Source: an uncultured Bacilli bacterium (lineage in GTDB: Bacteria > Bacillota_I > Bacilli_A > RF39 > UBA660). From it: 64,000 nucleotides of DNA. Below are positions 42,666-52,594 of this stretch, in pieces; position 1 is the stretch's first letter, and each line of letters starts with the position of its first letter. The position numbers were made by a program, and so were the translations under genes. The DNA lies in NCBI GenBank assembly GCA_934162425.1, contig CAKPIS010000005.1:30080-94079 (forward strand), read 5' to 3'. The notes under the pieces are model-generated. The model made no database searches. It was not told the origin of the DNA and saw only the letters and a program-made list of their open reading frames with translations.

Positions 42666-43606
42666 TATTTTACTCCTATCAAAATATTTAATTTTTCTAA
42701 ATTTAATTTTTTTGTAAAAAATTTATATAAATATATTACCACATATGTTATTAATAGTGTTAATAAAAATCTAAAAATTATAAAATAACCATTCATAATT
42801 CTTACACAAATTCCAGCTATAGGCATATGTATTAAATAAAACGCTAATGAGTTTTCTCCAAAAAATGTATTTATTTTTAATTTCTTATCGTAAATAATTC
42901 CAAAAAACATTCCCCAAAAAGAAACTATAATTATTACACCAATAAAAGTCCAATAATTTATATCTATATTTTTGATAAAACCATATAAAAATGCAACTAG
43001 AAATATAATTAAAAATATAAGCATATTTTTTTTGCAAAATTTAAACAAATCATTAATTTTATTATTTTTTGAAACAATCATTCCTAAAGTAAAATAAGGT
43101 ATCCAATTACAAAAATTAATGTATGAAAATGAATTTATTCCAAATATTATATTTAATACCACACTTATAATTCCAATTATAAGTGTTGAATACAAAAATA
43201 TATTATTATTTTTAAATTTAAAATTAATTAAATATAAAATTAGTAAAACACTCAAAAAATACAAATATGAACCATAGCCACAAATAAATTTTAGATAATT
43301 TATAAAGGATATATTATGTTTAAAGTAAAATACCATCAAATAACAAAAGGTTCCTATAAAAATCCAAGGTATTATTATTTGTTTTGCTTTTTTACTCATA
43401 AACTTTTTAAAATTATCAGTGTTTTTAAAAAATAGATAACCTGATATAAAGAAAAATAAAGGTACACCAATTATTCCAAACAAGTTATATAACCATGATA
43501 ATTTAATAGAAAAAATATCTTTTGAAGTTATTGGTGAAAGATGTGCACATATAATGGAAAAAGTAGCAATTGTCTTTGCAATATCAAATTCTTTTATTCT
43601 TTTCAT
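42665..43606 (-). CDS. Acyltransferase 3 family membrane O-acyltransferase
   Basis: A 313-residue protein with about ten helices. It starts KRIKEFDIAKTIATFSIICAH, where the family's catalytic His (in the xRxxxxD/xxH pattern) is present, and has GVPLFFFISGYLFF near 55. Such enzymes acetylate or otherwise acylate sugars of surface glycans (WecH, OafA). AAGGAG precedes the ATG. It overlaps the upstream GT4 gene by 23 bases and the next GT4 gene by one base. Confidence 0.85.
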   Translation of the reverse strand: MKRIKEFDIAKTIATFSIICAHLSPITSKDIFSIKLSWLYNLFGIIGVPLFFFISGYLFFKNTDNFKKFMSKKAKQIIIPWIFIGTFCYLMVFYFKHNISFINYLKFICGYGSYLYFLSVLLILYLINFKFKNNNIFLYSTLIIGIISVVLNIIFGINSFSYINFCNWIPYFTLGMIVSKNNKINDLFKFCKKNMLIFLIIFLVAFLYGFIKNIDINYWTFIGVIIIVSFWGMFFGIIYDKKLKINTFFGENSLAFYLIHMPIAGICVRIMNGYFIIFRFLLTLLITYVVIYLYKFFTKKLNLEKLNILIGVK

Positions 43607-44684
43607 TCTTTAAAATCTCCTTAAAAATTTCAATATGTTTTTTAACCATATTTTCTATTGTATATTCTTTGGATGTTTTCAAATTCTTTGTGCCAATCTT
43701 TTTTCTATCTTCATCCTTTATTTCTAACATTTTTTTCATTAACTTATATAATTGTTCATAATCTTCTGGATCATATAAATACTTTTTATCTATTAATTCT
43801 AAAGAAGCAATAACATTATTACTTGAAATTATAGGAAGACCATAAGCCAAAGCTTCATTAATCACCAAGCCCCAAACATCTTTTCTTGAAGGAAAGAAAA
43901 AAACATCTGCCATCTTATAGTACTCTTTTAATTCTTCTTTTGTACAATAATCAATTAGTTTAACGTTATTAATATTATTATCCCTCATATAATTAATATA
44001 ATTTTCTTTTTCCTCTCCTCCACTAATCAATATAAACTCTATTTTATCAAGATTATCATTTTTTATAGATTTTAAAAACACATCATACCCTTTTAAATGA
44101 ATAAAACGGCCTACACTCAAATAAACGAAATCTTTCTTTATATCATATTTTTCTCTTAATTTGTTTTTTTCTTCTTTTGAAATAGGTTCATTCAAAATTT
44201 CTTTTTCAAATAATGAAGTAAAAGGATAAATAAATATATTATCTTTTTTAGCACCATAATACTCAAGATATTTATTAGTTTCTTTTCCTGTACTTAAATA
44301 ATATTTTGCCATTTTAATGAAATGGGTTTTTAAACCTTTAGATAGTTTATTTTCTTTATAGTTTATAAAGCCTCCATCAGCATTTATTATAAAATTTATT
44401 TTCTTTAATTTTAAAATATGCATAAACAAAGCAGAAATTTTAGTTGCATATGTACCAATTACAATTATATCATAATTATTTTTAAGCAATTTATTAAAGA
44501 AATTTAAGGAATATTTTGCTTTTACCAACTTAAAATTTTCATTTTTAAAATTATAAAATTTTTTATTTCTCTCATTATTTTTGTCTTTTTCATACATGAC
44601 GGTTAAATCACATTTTTTTCCTAATTCATTGAAAAAATCAACTCTATAAAAAGCTAAAATATTAGTTGTAAATAATACTTTCAT
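43584..44684 (-). CDS. Family 4 glycosyltransferase
   Basis: A 366-residue GT-B enzyme: MKVLFTTNILAFYRVDFFNE opens the acceptor domain; YLSVGRFIHLKGYDVFLKS near 187 and the donor site FFPSRKDVWGLVINEALAYG near 265, with both conserved acidic residues, form the nucleotide-sugar domain. AGGAG precedes the ATG. It overlaps the acyltransferase gene, within the fkp operon. The sugar is unknown. Confidence 0.88.
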   Translation of the reverse strand: MKVLFTTNILAFYRVDFFNELGKKCDLTVMYEKDKNNERNKKFYNFKNENFKLVKAKYSLNFFNKLLKNNYDIIVIGTYATKISALFMHILKLKKINFIINADGGFINYKENKLSKGLKTHFIKMAKYYLSTGKETNKYLEYYGAKKDNIFIYPFTSLFEKEILNEPISKEEKNKLREKYDIKKDFVYLSVGRFIHLKGYDVFLKSIKNDNLDKIEFILISGGEEKENYINYMRDNNINNVKLIDYCTKEELKEYYKMADVFFFPSRKDVWGLVINEALAYGLPIISSNNVIASLELIDKKYLYDPEDYEQLYKLMKKMLEIKDEDRKKIGTKNLKTSKEYTIENMVKKHIEIFKEILKNEKNKRI

Positions 44685-44693
44685 ATGATACTC

Positions 44694-45656
44694 CTATCCA
44701 CGTATTTTATATAATAATATAATAATTGAATATAATTTAAAATAAAATAATATACCAATAATACTATTTAATCCTTTAATCTTATACTGGTGATTTAAGT
44801 CAATATACAAATCATTATTTCTTACATATTTAAAATACTCAAGTTTTTTCTTAAATTTTATATTTTTAGATTTAGACAATTTGCTTATATTTTCAAATAA
44901 CTTTAAAATAAATATATTATTATATTTTTTATTATTATCAATTTTCAAAAAAATTTTATATAAATAATATAATGAATCAAAACTTTTTACATCAAAAGTT
45001 TTAGATAATGATGTCGAGATATCACAATAATAATTATATAAAGGCTTATTTATATTAGCAATCGTTTTTGCAAATTCTAAATATTCCATACAAAAAATAA
45101 TATCCTCATTAAATTTATAATTTTTCTTAAATTTAATATTATTATTAAGAATCAAGTTTCTTTTATAAATTTTATTCCAAACACTATAAATTAAAGAATT
45201 ATCAAAAAAATTATATAAATAATCATTAATAAATGTATTATAATCAACTATAAAACCATTTTTATAACTAACCTCTATTTCTTTATTAACAAATACATTT
45301 TTATATCCAAATATAATATAATCTATATCTTTTTTGCTATTTAAAATTTCAAATACACTCTTTATGTAATCTTCTGATATTTCATCATCAGAATCTACAA
45401 AAGTTATATAATCTCCTCTAGCTTGCTCTATTCCATAATTTCTAGAAAAAGATACTCCACTATTTTTTTTGTTTTTATATAGTTTAATAAAATCATATTT
45501 ATTTTCATAAGATTTACAAATTTCATAGGAATTATCAACACTGCAGTCATCCACTATAATAATTTCTAATTTCTTATTATTACATTTTATAATACTATCT
45601 AAACATCTTTTAATGAAATTTTCAGCATTATAAACTGGTATTATTATACTTAACAT
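44694..45656 (-). CDS. Family 2 glycosyltransferase (capsule type)
   Basis: A 320-residue GT-A enzyme: MLSIIIPVYNAENFIKRCLD, VDDCSVDNSYEI near 37, SGVSFSRNYGIEQARGDY and the FVDSDDEIS metal site near 93. The C-terminal part is helical and lysine-rich, with a hydrophobic stretch at the end that may lie on the membrane. AGGAGG sets the ATG. It lies between two GT4 genes of the fkp operon. Confidence 0.87.
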   Translation of the reverse strand: MLSIIIPVYNAENFIKRCLDSIIKCNNKKLEIIIVDDCSVDNSYEICKSYENKYDFIKLYKNKKNSGVSFSRNYGIEQARGDYITFVDSDDEISEDYIKSVFEILNSKKDIDYIIFGYKNVFVNKEIEVSYKNGFIVDYNTFINDYLYNFFDNSLIYSVWNKIYKRNLILNNNIKFKKNYKFNEDIIFCMEYLEFAKTIANINKPLYNYYCDISTSLSKTFDVKSFDSLYYLYKIFLKIDNNKKYNNIFILKLFENISKLSKSKNIKFKKKLEYFKYVRNNDLYIDLNHQYKIKGLNSIIGILFYFKLYSIIILLYKIRG

Positions 45657-45672
45657 ATTACTTCCTCCTAAA

Positions 45673-46851
45673 TTATTTATATAAATTAATAATATTTTCT
45701 TTCATATTTTCTTCATTATATTTTTCAACATTTGAAAAGTCATATTTTTTTAAATTTAAAACTTTATCAATATGTTCTAAACCTATTTTTTCTTCAAATA
45801 AACATCCATTATTATCATTAACAAATTCTTCCATTGGAGTATTCTTAGCAACAATAATTGGTGTTCTGCAAGCTAAAGCTTCAATTGTTACCAAAGAAAA
45901 AGTTTCCTCCTTACTTGGATTTATAAAAACATCTGCCATACTATATAATTTAACTAATTCTTCTTTACTATTTGTTTTTTTTATCCCTAAAATATTTTTA
46001 TATTTTTTTAAAATTCTCAATTGTTTTGTATTAACCCCAACTAAAACGATTAACTTATCATCAGAAATTTTTTTACTTAATTCTATAAATTCAAAAAAGC
46101 CTTTAGATTCAGTCCAATTACTTGCAACGCCTAATAATATCTTTTTATTTCCTATATTATATGTTTTTTTTATATTTTCATCATGTGTATATTTAAAGAC
46201 TTTTAAATCAATACCATGTGGAATAACATATATAGGATATTCATTTAAATATGATTTTTTAACAATTTTCTCTAACCATTTTGATGGAACAATTATTTTC
46301 AAATTAGGCACGTTAGTAAAACATTCTTTTTTAAGTTTATAATTATTTCTAGAGTTATCATAAAATAAACTTATAGGATATTTTTTTTTGTTAGGGCACT
46401 TAAAACATTGGGTCTCGTATTTATTACATTTAACATTCACAAAATGACAACAATGTCCTGTCATTGTCCAACAATCATGCAAACTCCAAAATACTTGCCC
46501 TTTATATTCATTTTTTAAATACTTCATTAGTAATGGATAATTTAAATAATATCCATGCAAATTATGTAAATGAATAATATCTGGATTTTCATTTTTCAAT
46601 ATTTTTATCATTTTTTTTGTTTTAAAATATGAGCCTAACCCATGTAGATCAAATAAAGTAGTAATTATCACATGATACCAAAATGAAATAAATCCTCCAA
46701 CTTTAACCGAATTTAGATTATCATATTTTTTTCTTCTTCCAAATATTGATAATGTTATAAATCCTTCTTCATTGCATTTTCTTTGAATTTGAGACATTAT
46801 TTTTCCAGTTGATTCATTACAAACAGTATTAATTTGTATTATTTTTTTCAT
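45673..46851 (-). CDS. Family 4 glycosyltransferase (WcaL-like)
   Basis: A 392-residue GT-B enzyme of the group with a conserved His/Cys acceptor motif: HLHNLHGYYLN near 98, SLHDCWTMTGHCCHF near 125 and a CPNKKKYP cluster. The donor site is FINPSKEETFSLVTIEALAC near 312. GAGGTG precedes the ATG, which overlaps the flippase gene by 23 bases. It belongs to the fkp operon; linkage unknown. Confidence 0.86.
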   Translation of the reverse strand: MKKIIQINTVCNESTGKIMSQIQRKCNEEGFITLSIFGRRKKYDNLNSVKVGGFISFWYHVIITTLFDLHGLGSYFKTKKMIKILKNENPDIIHLHNLHGYYLNYPLLMKYLKNEYKGQVFWSLHDCWTMTGHCCHFVNVKCNKYETQCFKCPNKKKYPISLFYDNSRNNYKLKKECFTNVPNLKIIVPSKWLEKIVKKSYLNEYPIYVIPHGIDLKVFKYTHDENIKKTYNIGNKKILLGVASNWTESKGFFEFIELSKKISDDKLIVLVGVNTKQLRILKKYKNILGIKKTNSKEELVKLYSMADVFINPSKEETFSLVTIEALACRTPIIVAKNTPMEEFVNDNNGCLFEEKIGLEHIDKVLNLKKYDFSNVEKYNEENMKENIINLYK

Positions 46852-48361
46852 TTTTCACCTCATTTTTCTTTAATAAAGAAAAAACATATTTAAATTCAGC
46901 GCTATTTCTATAAATTAAAACTATAAATAATAAATATATCAACGTTATAATTATTCCTTTTACTATTAATTCAACTAATAAAGTATTTAAATGAATATAC
47001 CTTATAAAAAATCCACATACTATAAAAATAAATAGTAGTAAAAATGCTTTTTTAAGATAATCAAAGTAATAATCAGCAACTTTTTCTTTAAATAATTTTT
47101 TATAAACAATAAATGGTCTTTCCCATACAGTAACCAATAAATAGCTTATTGTACTAGCCCCTAATATGCCAATAAGTCCGTATTTTATTCCTAAAACTAT
47201 GGATAATACTATATTTATTGCAGCTTGAATTAAAGATACAAATTTATCTTCTTTATATAAACCAGCAGCATTTTTTACCATTTCGACTGGCATTAATAAA
47301 GATACTAAATAAAAGTTTATACATATTATAAAAACAATTTTACCACTTAATAAATAACTTTCTCCAAAAACTATTTGAATAAATATATTAAATAAAAAAT
47401 ACATTCCAATAAATAATAAACCACTAGCAGCAAATGTTATAAAATTAATAATATTAAATACATTTATTTGGACCTTTTTATCTTCCTTGACTATTAAATT
47501 ACCATAACTAGAAGTTATACCATTTAATGCCATTAATAATATATTTTTTACAATTGAAACAATAGATAAATAATTTGTATATATACCTACTGTTCCTATA
47601 TTTATTATCTTTGAAATTAGTAAATTATCAGTTCCATTAATTAAATAGTCTCCTACCCTTAAATAAAATAAAGACTTAACATTAGTAACAATGCCTTTTT
47701 TTTCTGTCTTTTTTAATTTACCTTCACTTGAAAAATTCACTTTTTTATATTTTGATTTAACGTATAAATTTATATATACAAATTTTATCAATCTAAATAA
47801 TAAATCAATAAGTAAATACAAACTAAAGCTTTTTGTTACTTTTAAAATTAAGATTTGAATTAAACAAGTAAAAATATTACTTACTATATAAATCCATGAA
47901 ATCTTATATTTTTTTTGATCTGCAGTAATTAATATTTCTGGATAAGCTAAAAAATATTCAATTACATATGATATAAAAAATAATAAAAAATATTTTATAA
48001 TATTACTATCACTATAGCCACTTATTATATATTTTATAAAAGGACATATACATATTCCTAATAAGAGTACGATAGTCCCTATAACAATATATATTTTTTT
48101 TAAAAGTGTCATAATTATTCCAATTTTTTCATAATCTTTATCCGATAATGGTTTATACAGACTGAAACTTATAGCTGAAGATATACCCAAATCAGCCAAT
48201 GATAGCATTGTAATTATATTAGTAAATAAACTATGTACACCAAGAAGTTCTTTTCCCAATGCTTTTAAAAAAGTAATTCTCACTATAAAAGCTAAAACAG
48301 TTTGAACAAGCAATATTAAAACATTTCCTAATGAATTATATATAGAATTTTTTGTTCTCAT
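46829..48361 (-). CDS. Wzx-type polysaccharide flippase
   Basis: A 510-residue membrane protein with about 13 helices and the MATE/MVF-type pattern of O-antigen and capsule flippases; it starts RTKNSIYNSLGNVLILLVQ and has KALGKELLGVHSLFTNI near 35, a common start in Gram-positive Wzx proteins. It would flip undecaprenyl-linked repeat units. AGGGAG precedes the ATG. Because TagGH export is also encoded here, two glycans may be made from this locus. No obvious Wzy polymerase is seen unless one of the large membrane proteins upstream acts as one. Confidence 0.88.
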   Translation of the reverse strand: MRTKNSIYNSLGNVLILLVQTVLAFIVRITFLKALGKELLGVHSLFTNIITMLSLADLGISSAISFSLYKPLSDKDYEKIGIIMTLLKKIYIVIGTIVLLLGICICPFIKYIISGYSDSNIIKYFLLFFISYVIEYFLAYPEILITADQKKYKISWIYIVSNIFTCLIQILILKVTKSFSLYLLIDLLFRLIKFVYINLYVKSKYKKVNFSSEGKLKKTEKKGIVTNVKSLFYLRVGDYLINGTDNLLISKIINIGTVGIYTNYLSIVSIVKNILLMALNGITSSYGNLIVKEDKKVQINVFNIINFITFAASGLLFIGMYFLFNIFIQIVFGESYLLSGKIVFIICINFYLVSLLMPVEMVKNAAGLYKEDKFVSLIQAAINIVLSIVLGIKYGLIGILGASTISYLLVTVWERPFIVYKKLFKEKVADYYFDYLKKAFLLLFIFIVCGFFIRYIHLNTLLVELIVKGIIITLIYLLFIVLIYRNSAEFKYVFSLLKKNEVKNEKNNTN

Positions 48362-48387
48362 ATTAAACTCCCTTTCATTTTCTACTA

Positions 48388-49164
48388 CTAGATATTATCT
48401 GATGTACAAAATTTAGCACCTATCATTTGGATTAATGTTCTTATAATTCTTTTAAAAATTATTAATCCAACAAATTTATATCCATTATTTTTTAATGTCA
48501 TTTTTGCTTCTTTTACATTTTTTAAATAACCCTTTATTCCATCAGAACTAGTACCACCAATCCTCATTAAAACTAAGTTTTCTTTTATATATGATAAATT
48601 GGTTTGTTCATCTTTATTTATCCTAATCATAAAATCATAATCAGCTGTTATTCTATAATTTAAATTATACAAACCATATTTATCATAAATTTCTTTTTTT
48701 AAGTATAAAGTTGGATGCGCTGGAAGCCATCCATTTTTTATTTTACCTTTTCCAGAAACCCATTTTCTAACAGGCTTTGAAAGGTCTTCATTAACATATA
48801 ATAAATCTGCATATACTCCATCTGATTTATCTTTTTTTAAAGTATTTGCAATTGTCTCTAAAACTGTATCAGATGCATAAACATCATCAGAATTTAAAAT
48901 ACCAATTACATCTCCTGTTGCCATCTTAATTCCCTTATTCATTGCATCATATATACCTTTATCTTTTTCAGATATATATTTTAATCTTCCACCATATTTT
49001 TTTTCATATTTTTTTACAATTTTCATTGTATTATCTTTAGAATTCCCATCAACTATAATATGTTCCAAATCTTTATAAGTTTGCTTTAAAACAGACTTTA
49101 AAGTATCCTCTATCGTTGATTCTGAATTATATGTTGCTGTTATAATTGATATTTTAAGACTCAT
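48388..49164 (-). CDS. Family 2 glycosyltransferase (WcaA/PslC-like)
   Basis: A 258-residue GT-A enzyme: SLKISIITATYNSESTIEDT, IIVDGNSKDNTMKIV near 38, DKGIYDAMNKGIKMATGD and ILNSDDVYASDTV near 92, typical of short bacterial GT2 enzymes that add the first or second sugar. ATG at 49164 overlaps the fkp stop (ATGA) and follows GGGAGG. It is the second gene of the fkp operon, so it is a candidate user of GDP-fucose, though nothing in the sequence shows this. Confidence 0.87.
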   Translation of the reverse strand: MSLKISIITATYNSESTIEDTLKSVLKQTYKDLEHIIVDGNSKDNTMKIVKKYEKKYGGRLKYISEKDKGIYDAMNKGIKMATGDVIGILNSDDVYASDTVLETIANTLKKDKSDGVYADLLYVNEDLSKPVRKWVSGKGKIKNGWLPAHPTLYLKKEIYDKYGLYNLNYRITADYDFMIRINKDEQTNLSYIKENLVLMRIGGTSSDGIKGYLKNVKEAKMTLKNNGYKFVGLIIFKRIIRTLIQMIGAKFCTSDNI

Positions 49165-52100
49165 TTTTCCTCCCTTACTAAACAAACATCGTATACTTGA
49201 ACACCACTATCTTGAAATACTTCCATTATTCTTTCTTTTAGTTGATTTTTAGTTACATCATCTTTTAATAATACTTGAAGAAAGCCACCACCGCCAGCTC
49301 CACATATCATTTTTGCTTCGATTAAATCTTGGCATGAACAAAGAATTTGATTTATACAAGAATTTGTACAACCTTTATCTAGTTTTTTTGAAAGTTCCCA
49401 ATGTTTATTTAATAATTCTGCAAATTTTTGTTTATCAGAATTATCTATAACCTTAGCCATTTCTATAGCGACATCTTTTATTTTCATTATTGTATTTACT
49501 ACTTTTTCATCACCTCTTATATAACTACTCATTATACTTCTTAAAAGATTTTTAGCTAACCTTCTTTGACCAGTATATATAAGAGCATATTTTTCATTAA
49601 ATAAATTTTCCATTTCCTTTGATAAAGAAATATTTTGTATATCAAATTTTTGAAGAACACCTTTTTCAGTGTTGATTATCTTGATTCCAGGCACAAGACC
49701 TCCTATTTGATCTTGCCATCCACCGCCTGTTCCCATAAGTTGTTCTTGTTCTAATACTTTACTTGCCAATTGTTCATAGCTTATTTCTACGTTTAAGAAC
49801 TCATATAAGGCTTTTAAACAAGCTGCTGCTAAAATACTACTTGTACCAAGTCCAGAACCTTTAGGAATATTTTCTACATCTGTTGTAAATTCAAAACCAT
49901 TTCCAATTCTTTCGATAATATCATTAATACTATTATCATCATTTCTAATAATACCAGATACAATTAGAGCTGCCTTTAAAAGTGAAAATTCATCATTAGT
50001 ATTAAAACAATTTTTTAATTCATTTATTTTTACAAATTCTTTTTCAACATTCAAATCATTACTTCTAAGTATAATTTTTTTATCATTTCTTTTTTCTACA
50101 CTTACCTTAATTGGATTGTCACCATTTAATTTAAATGCACCATTTAAAACACTACCACCATTTTCTATACAATAAGGAGGTGTATCAGACCAACCACCAG
50201 CAAAATTAATTCTAATTGGCAATTCAACATTTACTTTATCCTTTGTATTATATCTATCATTATTGTTAAACTTAGATACATTTATAATGTCTTTTATCTC
50301 TTTATAACATAAATCTTCATAATTATTATGTAACAAATTTGTTTTTTCACCTATCATAGATAAGCCTAGATATGTACGATATCTTATGTGACTTTTTTGA
50401 TTTTTTACAAGTTCCAATATGCTATCTATTTGTTCTTTTTGATTTGATGACTTTAAAATCAAATCATTAGCAATAGCTAAATTACTTTTCTTATCTAATA
50501 AATCAAAATATTTTAAAGTTCTTATGAATATTTCAATTTTTTCCTCATTTTTCTTCATATATGTTGCATCACAATTATTAAAGCTTTCTCTTAAACTGAT
50601 TCTTTGGCTATCAAAATATTCTTTAGCAACGCCAAGTTGTACATCTTCATTAAATATTTCATATAATCTTAAAGCACTTTCAATACTTTGTTTTTCTGTT
50701 GTACATTTTTTATATATTTTAGCTTCCCACAAACTATAATCTTCATCATTCCAAACTTTTTTTTCTAAAATATCATATTTTTTTAATACATTAATAAAAT
50801 CTTTTCCTAAAAATTTAATATGTTTATCTTTAGTTTGTTTTGGATTTTCATCTATAGAATAAATTCTTGTTACAAATGTCCCATCATTTTGTTTAAGAGT
50901 ATTTAAACAAACATCATTAGGAATTTTCACATTATTTAATACAACATTAGATAAAATTACATCATTTCCTATTACGCAATTATCACCTATATAACTTTTT
51001 TCAATATAACAATTTTTTCCAATTATAGTATTACTATTGATAAAAGAACAGTTTGTTGAACATTTTAAATTATCAATTTTATTAGTTAATACCTTTTCAT
51101 TCCATCCTAAATAACTATATTTTTTAATATTTTTAGTTACCATGTTTTTTAATTCACTAGTTGTTCCAAAATGAATAAATTTTGAAGGTGCTGTTTTTAT
51201 AACTTTCATTTGATATTTAGATAGTTTTTTCCACAATATTTTTCTTGCACTTAACAATTCATCATTAATTATTCCTTCTGCCTCTTGCTTTAAGTATTCT
51301 TCAAAAGTTACATTATTAGCTAAAGGATATAAAAAATCACCATATAAACTCAATCTTACTGTAGAATTTATATATTTATCAGATTCCTTTTTTACTAATG
51401 AATATAATTCATCGCATATTTTATCATTCAAATATATTGCACCAGTATCAATATCTACGTTATTACTATTATTAATTGCACCTTTTTCTTTTAATTCTTT
51501 AATGCTTTTTTTATGTAAAAATTCAAGTAATCTACCATTGTTATCTGATAAAAATACTCCGTGTTCCTGTCCAATTACAGCACTTTCCTTTATAGATATA
51601 GCAGCACTATCTAAATGAAATAAATCAACTTGTAAAGGATTAAATGAAAGCATAACATCACCAGAAAGAAGTACCATTCCAGGAGACATTCTATCTGATA
51701 CACTCAAAAAAGTAATCATAAATTCATCAAATAAACTTGATACTCTACCATTTGGTAATTCTCTTTGTACTGGTGAAAATAATTTACCACAAACAGAATA
51801 CTGAGGAACTCTTTTACTATCACCGCCAGAATGTATTATTAATATTTTTAAATCTTCAAACTTTCTTTCATCACGTTTTTTTATTTCTTGTAAGACACCC
51901 AATGTTGCACCACCAGATCCAACTCTTTTACCATCTGGATCTGGAACAACCAAATAATTAATATTATCTGGTATCATATTTTGTTTAATTCTATAATTAA
52001 TCTCATTTGTATAAATTTTAGCTTGATTTTCATTTGATGCTGTTAACACAACCCAATCCCAAGTTTTTAATTCCTTATTTGTTAAATGTTTATAATAATA

Positions 52101-52166
52101 ATCCCATAAATCATTTATTGTTTCTTTCATGAAATTTTCTTTAATTTTATTAGTTATATTACTCAT
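49161..52166 (-). CDS. fkp: Bifunctional L-fucokinase/GDP-fucose pyrophosphorylase
   Basis: A 1001-residue fusion. The N-terminal pyrophosphorylase half (about 35-480) has KRVGSGGATLGVLQEI near 80, IIHSGGDSKRVPQYSVCGK near 109, LLSGDVMLSF near 160 and left-handed helix repeats (NCVIGNDVILSNVVLNNVKI); the GHMP kinase half (about 650-990) has INFAGGWSDTPPYC, PKGSGLGTSSILAAACLKAL and GTGGGWQDQIGG. This order is that of Bacteroides FKP, which makes GDP-L-fucose from free fucose, ATP and GTP. A related heptose or arabinose kinase cannot be excluded. AAGGTGG sets the ATG; a strong promoter starts the operon here. Confidence 0.85.
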   Translation of the reverse strand: MSNITNKIKENFMKETINDLWDYYYKHLTNKELKTWDWVVLTASNENQAKIYTNEINYRIKQNMIPDNINYLVVPDPDGKRVGSGGATLGVLQEIKKRDERKFEDLKILIIHSGGDSKRVPQYSVCGKLFSPVQRELPNGRVSSLFDEFMITFLSVSDRMSPGMVLLSGDVMLSFNPLQVDLFHLDSAAISIKESAVIGQEHGVFLSDNNGRLLEFLHKKSIKELKEKGAINNSNNVDIDTGAIYLNDKICDELYSLVKKESDKYINSTVRLSLYGDFLYPLANNVTFEEYLKQEAEGIINDELLSARKILWKKLSKYQMKVIKTAPSKFIHFGTTSELKNMVTKNIKKYSYLGWNEKVLTNKIDNLKCSTNCSFINSNTIIGKNCYIEKSYIGDNCVIGNDVILSNVVLNNVKIPNDVCLNTLKQNDGTFVTRIYSIDENPKQTKDKHIKFLGKDFINVLKKYDILEKKVWNDEDYSLWEAKIYKKCTTEKQSIESALRLYEIFNEDVQLGVAKEYFDSQRISLRESFNNCDATYMKKNEEKIEIFIRTLKYFDLLDKKSNLAIANDLILKSSNQKEQIDSILELVKNQKSHIRYRTYLGLSMIGEKTNLLHNNYEDLCYKEIKDIINVSKFNNNDRYNTKDKVNVELPIRINFAGGWSDTPPYCIENGGSVLNGAFKLNGDNPIKVSVEKRNDKKIILRSNDLNVEKEFVKINELKNCFNTNDEFSLLKAALIVSGIIRNDDNSINDIIERIGNGFEFTTDVENIPKGSGLGTSSILAAACLKALYEFLNVEISYEQLASKVLEQEQLMGTGGGWQDQIGGLVPGIKIINTEKGVLQKFDIQNISLSKEMENLFNEKYALIYTGQRRLAKNLLRSIMSSYIRGDEKVVNTIMKIKDVAIEMAKVIDNSDKQKFAELLNKHWELSKKLDKGCTNSCINQILCSCQDLIEAKMICGAGGGGFLQVLLKDDVTKNQLKERIMEVFQDSGVQVYDVCLVREEK

Positions 52167-52201
52167 TATTTTCCACCTTAAATTATTGTATTTATGATAT
52201 A

Positions 52202-52230
52202 ATTATACAATATATTTTAAATTACTTCAA
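52202..52230 (-). promoter_or_regulatory. Promoter of the fkp operon
   Basis: Minus strand TTGAAG (52225-52230), 17-base spacer, TATAAT (52202-52207). Confidence 0.7.
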
Positions 52231-52239
52231 CAATTTAAA

Positions 52240-52272
52240 AGAATAACCTAGGCGATTATTCTTTTTCTTTGC
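52240..52272 (-). terminator. Possible terminator after the DUF2304 gene
   Basis: A perfect nine-base stem AAAGAATAA/TTATTCTTT spans the stop codon with a GC-rich loop; the T run after it is short (TTTT), so termination may be partial. Confidence 0.45.
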
Positions 52273-52594
52273 TTTTTAAATTAGATACTTCTTGAATAAG
52301 TAATGTTATTTTTTTCTTTTGTCCAGAAGTTATAATAGTTAGTGACATTGTTAAAAATAACAATAAAGCTAATATCACAGCTATTATTAAATTTGATAAA
52401 GTTTTAAATCCAAATAGTTTTGACACATATTCTATTATAAATGGGAAAATAGCAACTAATAAAATAATTAATGAACAAAAATACCATAACAATGAATATT
52501 TAATTGGTATTCTTCCTTTTTTTAATATATTAGTAGTTACTAAAGCCAAAATTACCGAAAATACAATTAAAGCTATCTTTAAAGATAAATCCAT
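52256..52594 (-). CDS. DUF2304-family small membrane protein
   Basis: A 112-residue protein with three helices and a charged coiled tail (ITLLIQEVSNLKSKEKE), as in DUF2304 proteins, which are often next to GT2 genes in glycan loci. The function is unknown; an accessory or anchoring role for the GT2 enzyme is inferred. The ATG overlaps the stop of the GT2 gene and follows AAGGAGG. Last gene of the tagGH operon. Confidence 0.8.
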   Translation of the reverse strand: MDLSLKIALIVFSVILALVTTNILKKGRIPIKYSLLWYFCSLIILLVAIFPFIIEYVSKLFGFKTLSNLIIAVILALLLFLTMSLTIITSGQKKKITLLIQEVSNLKSKEKE

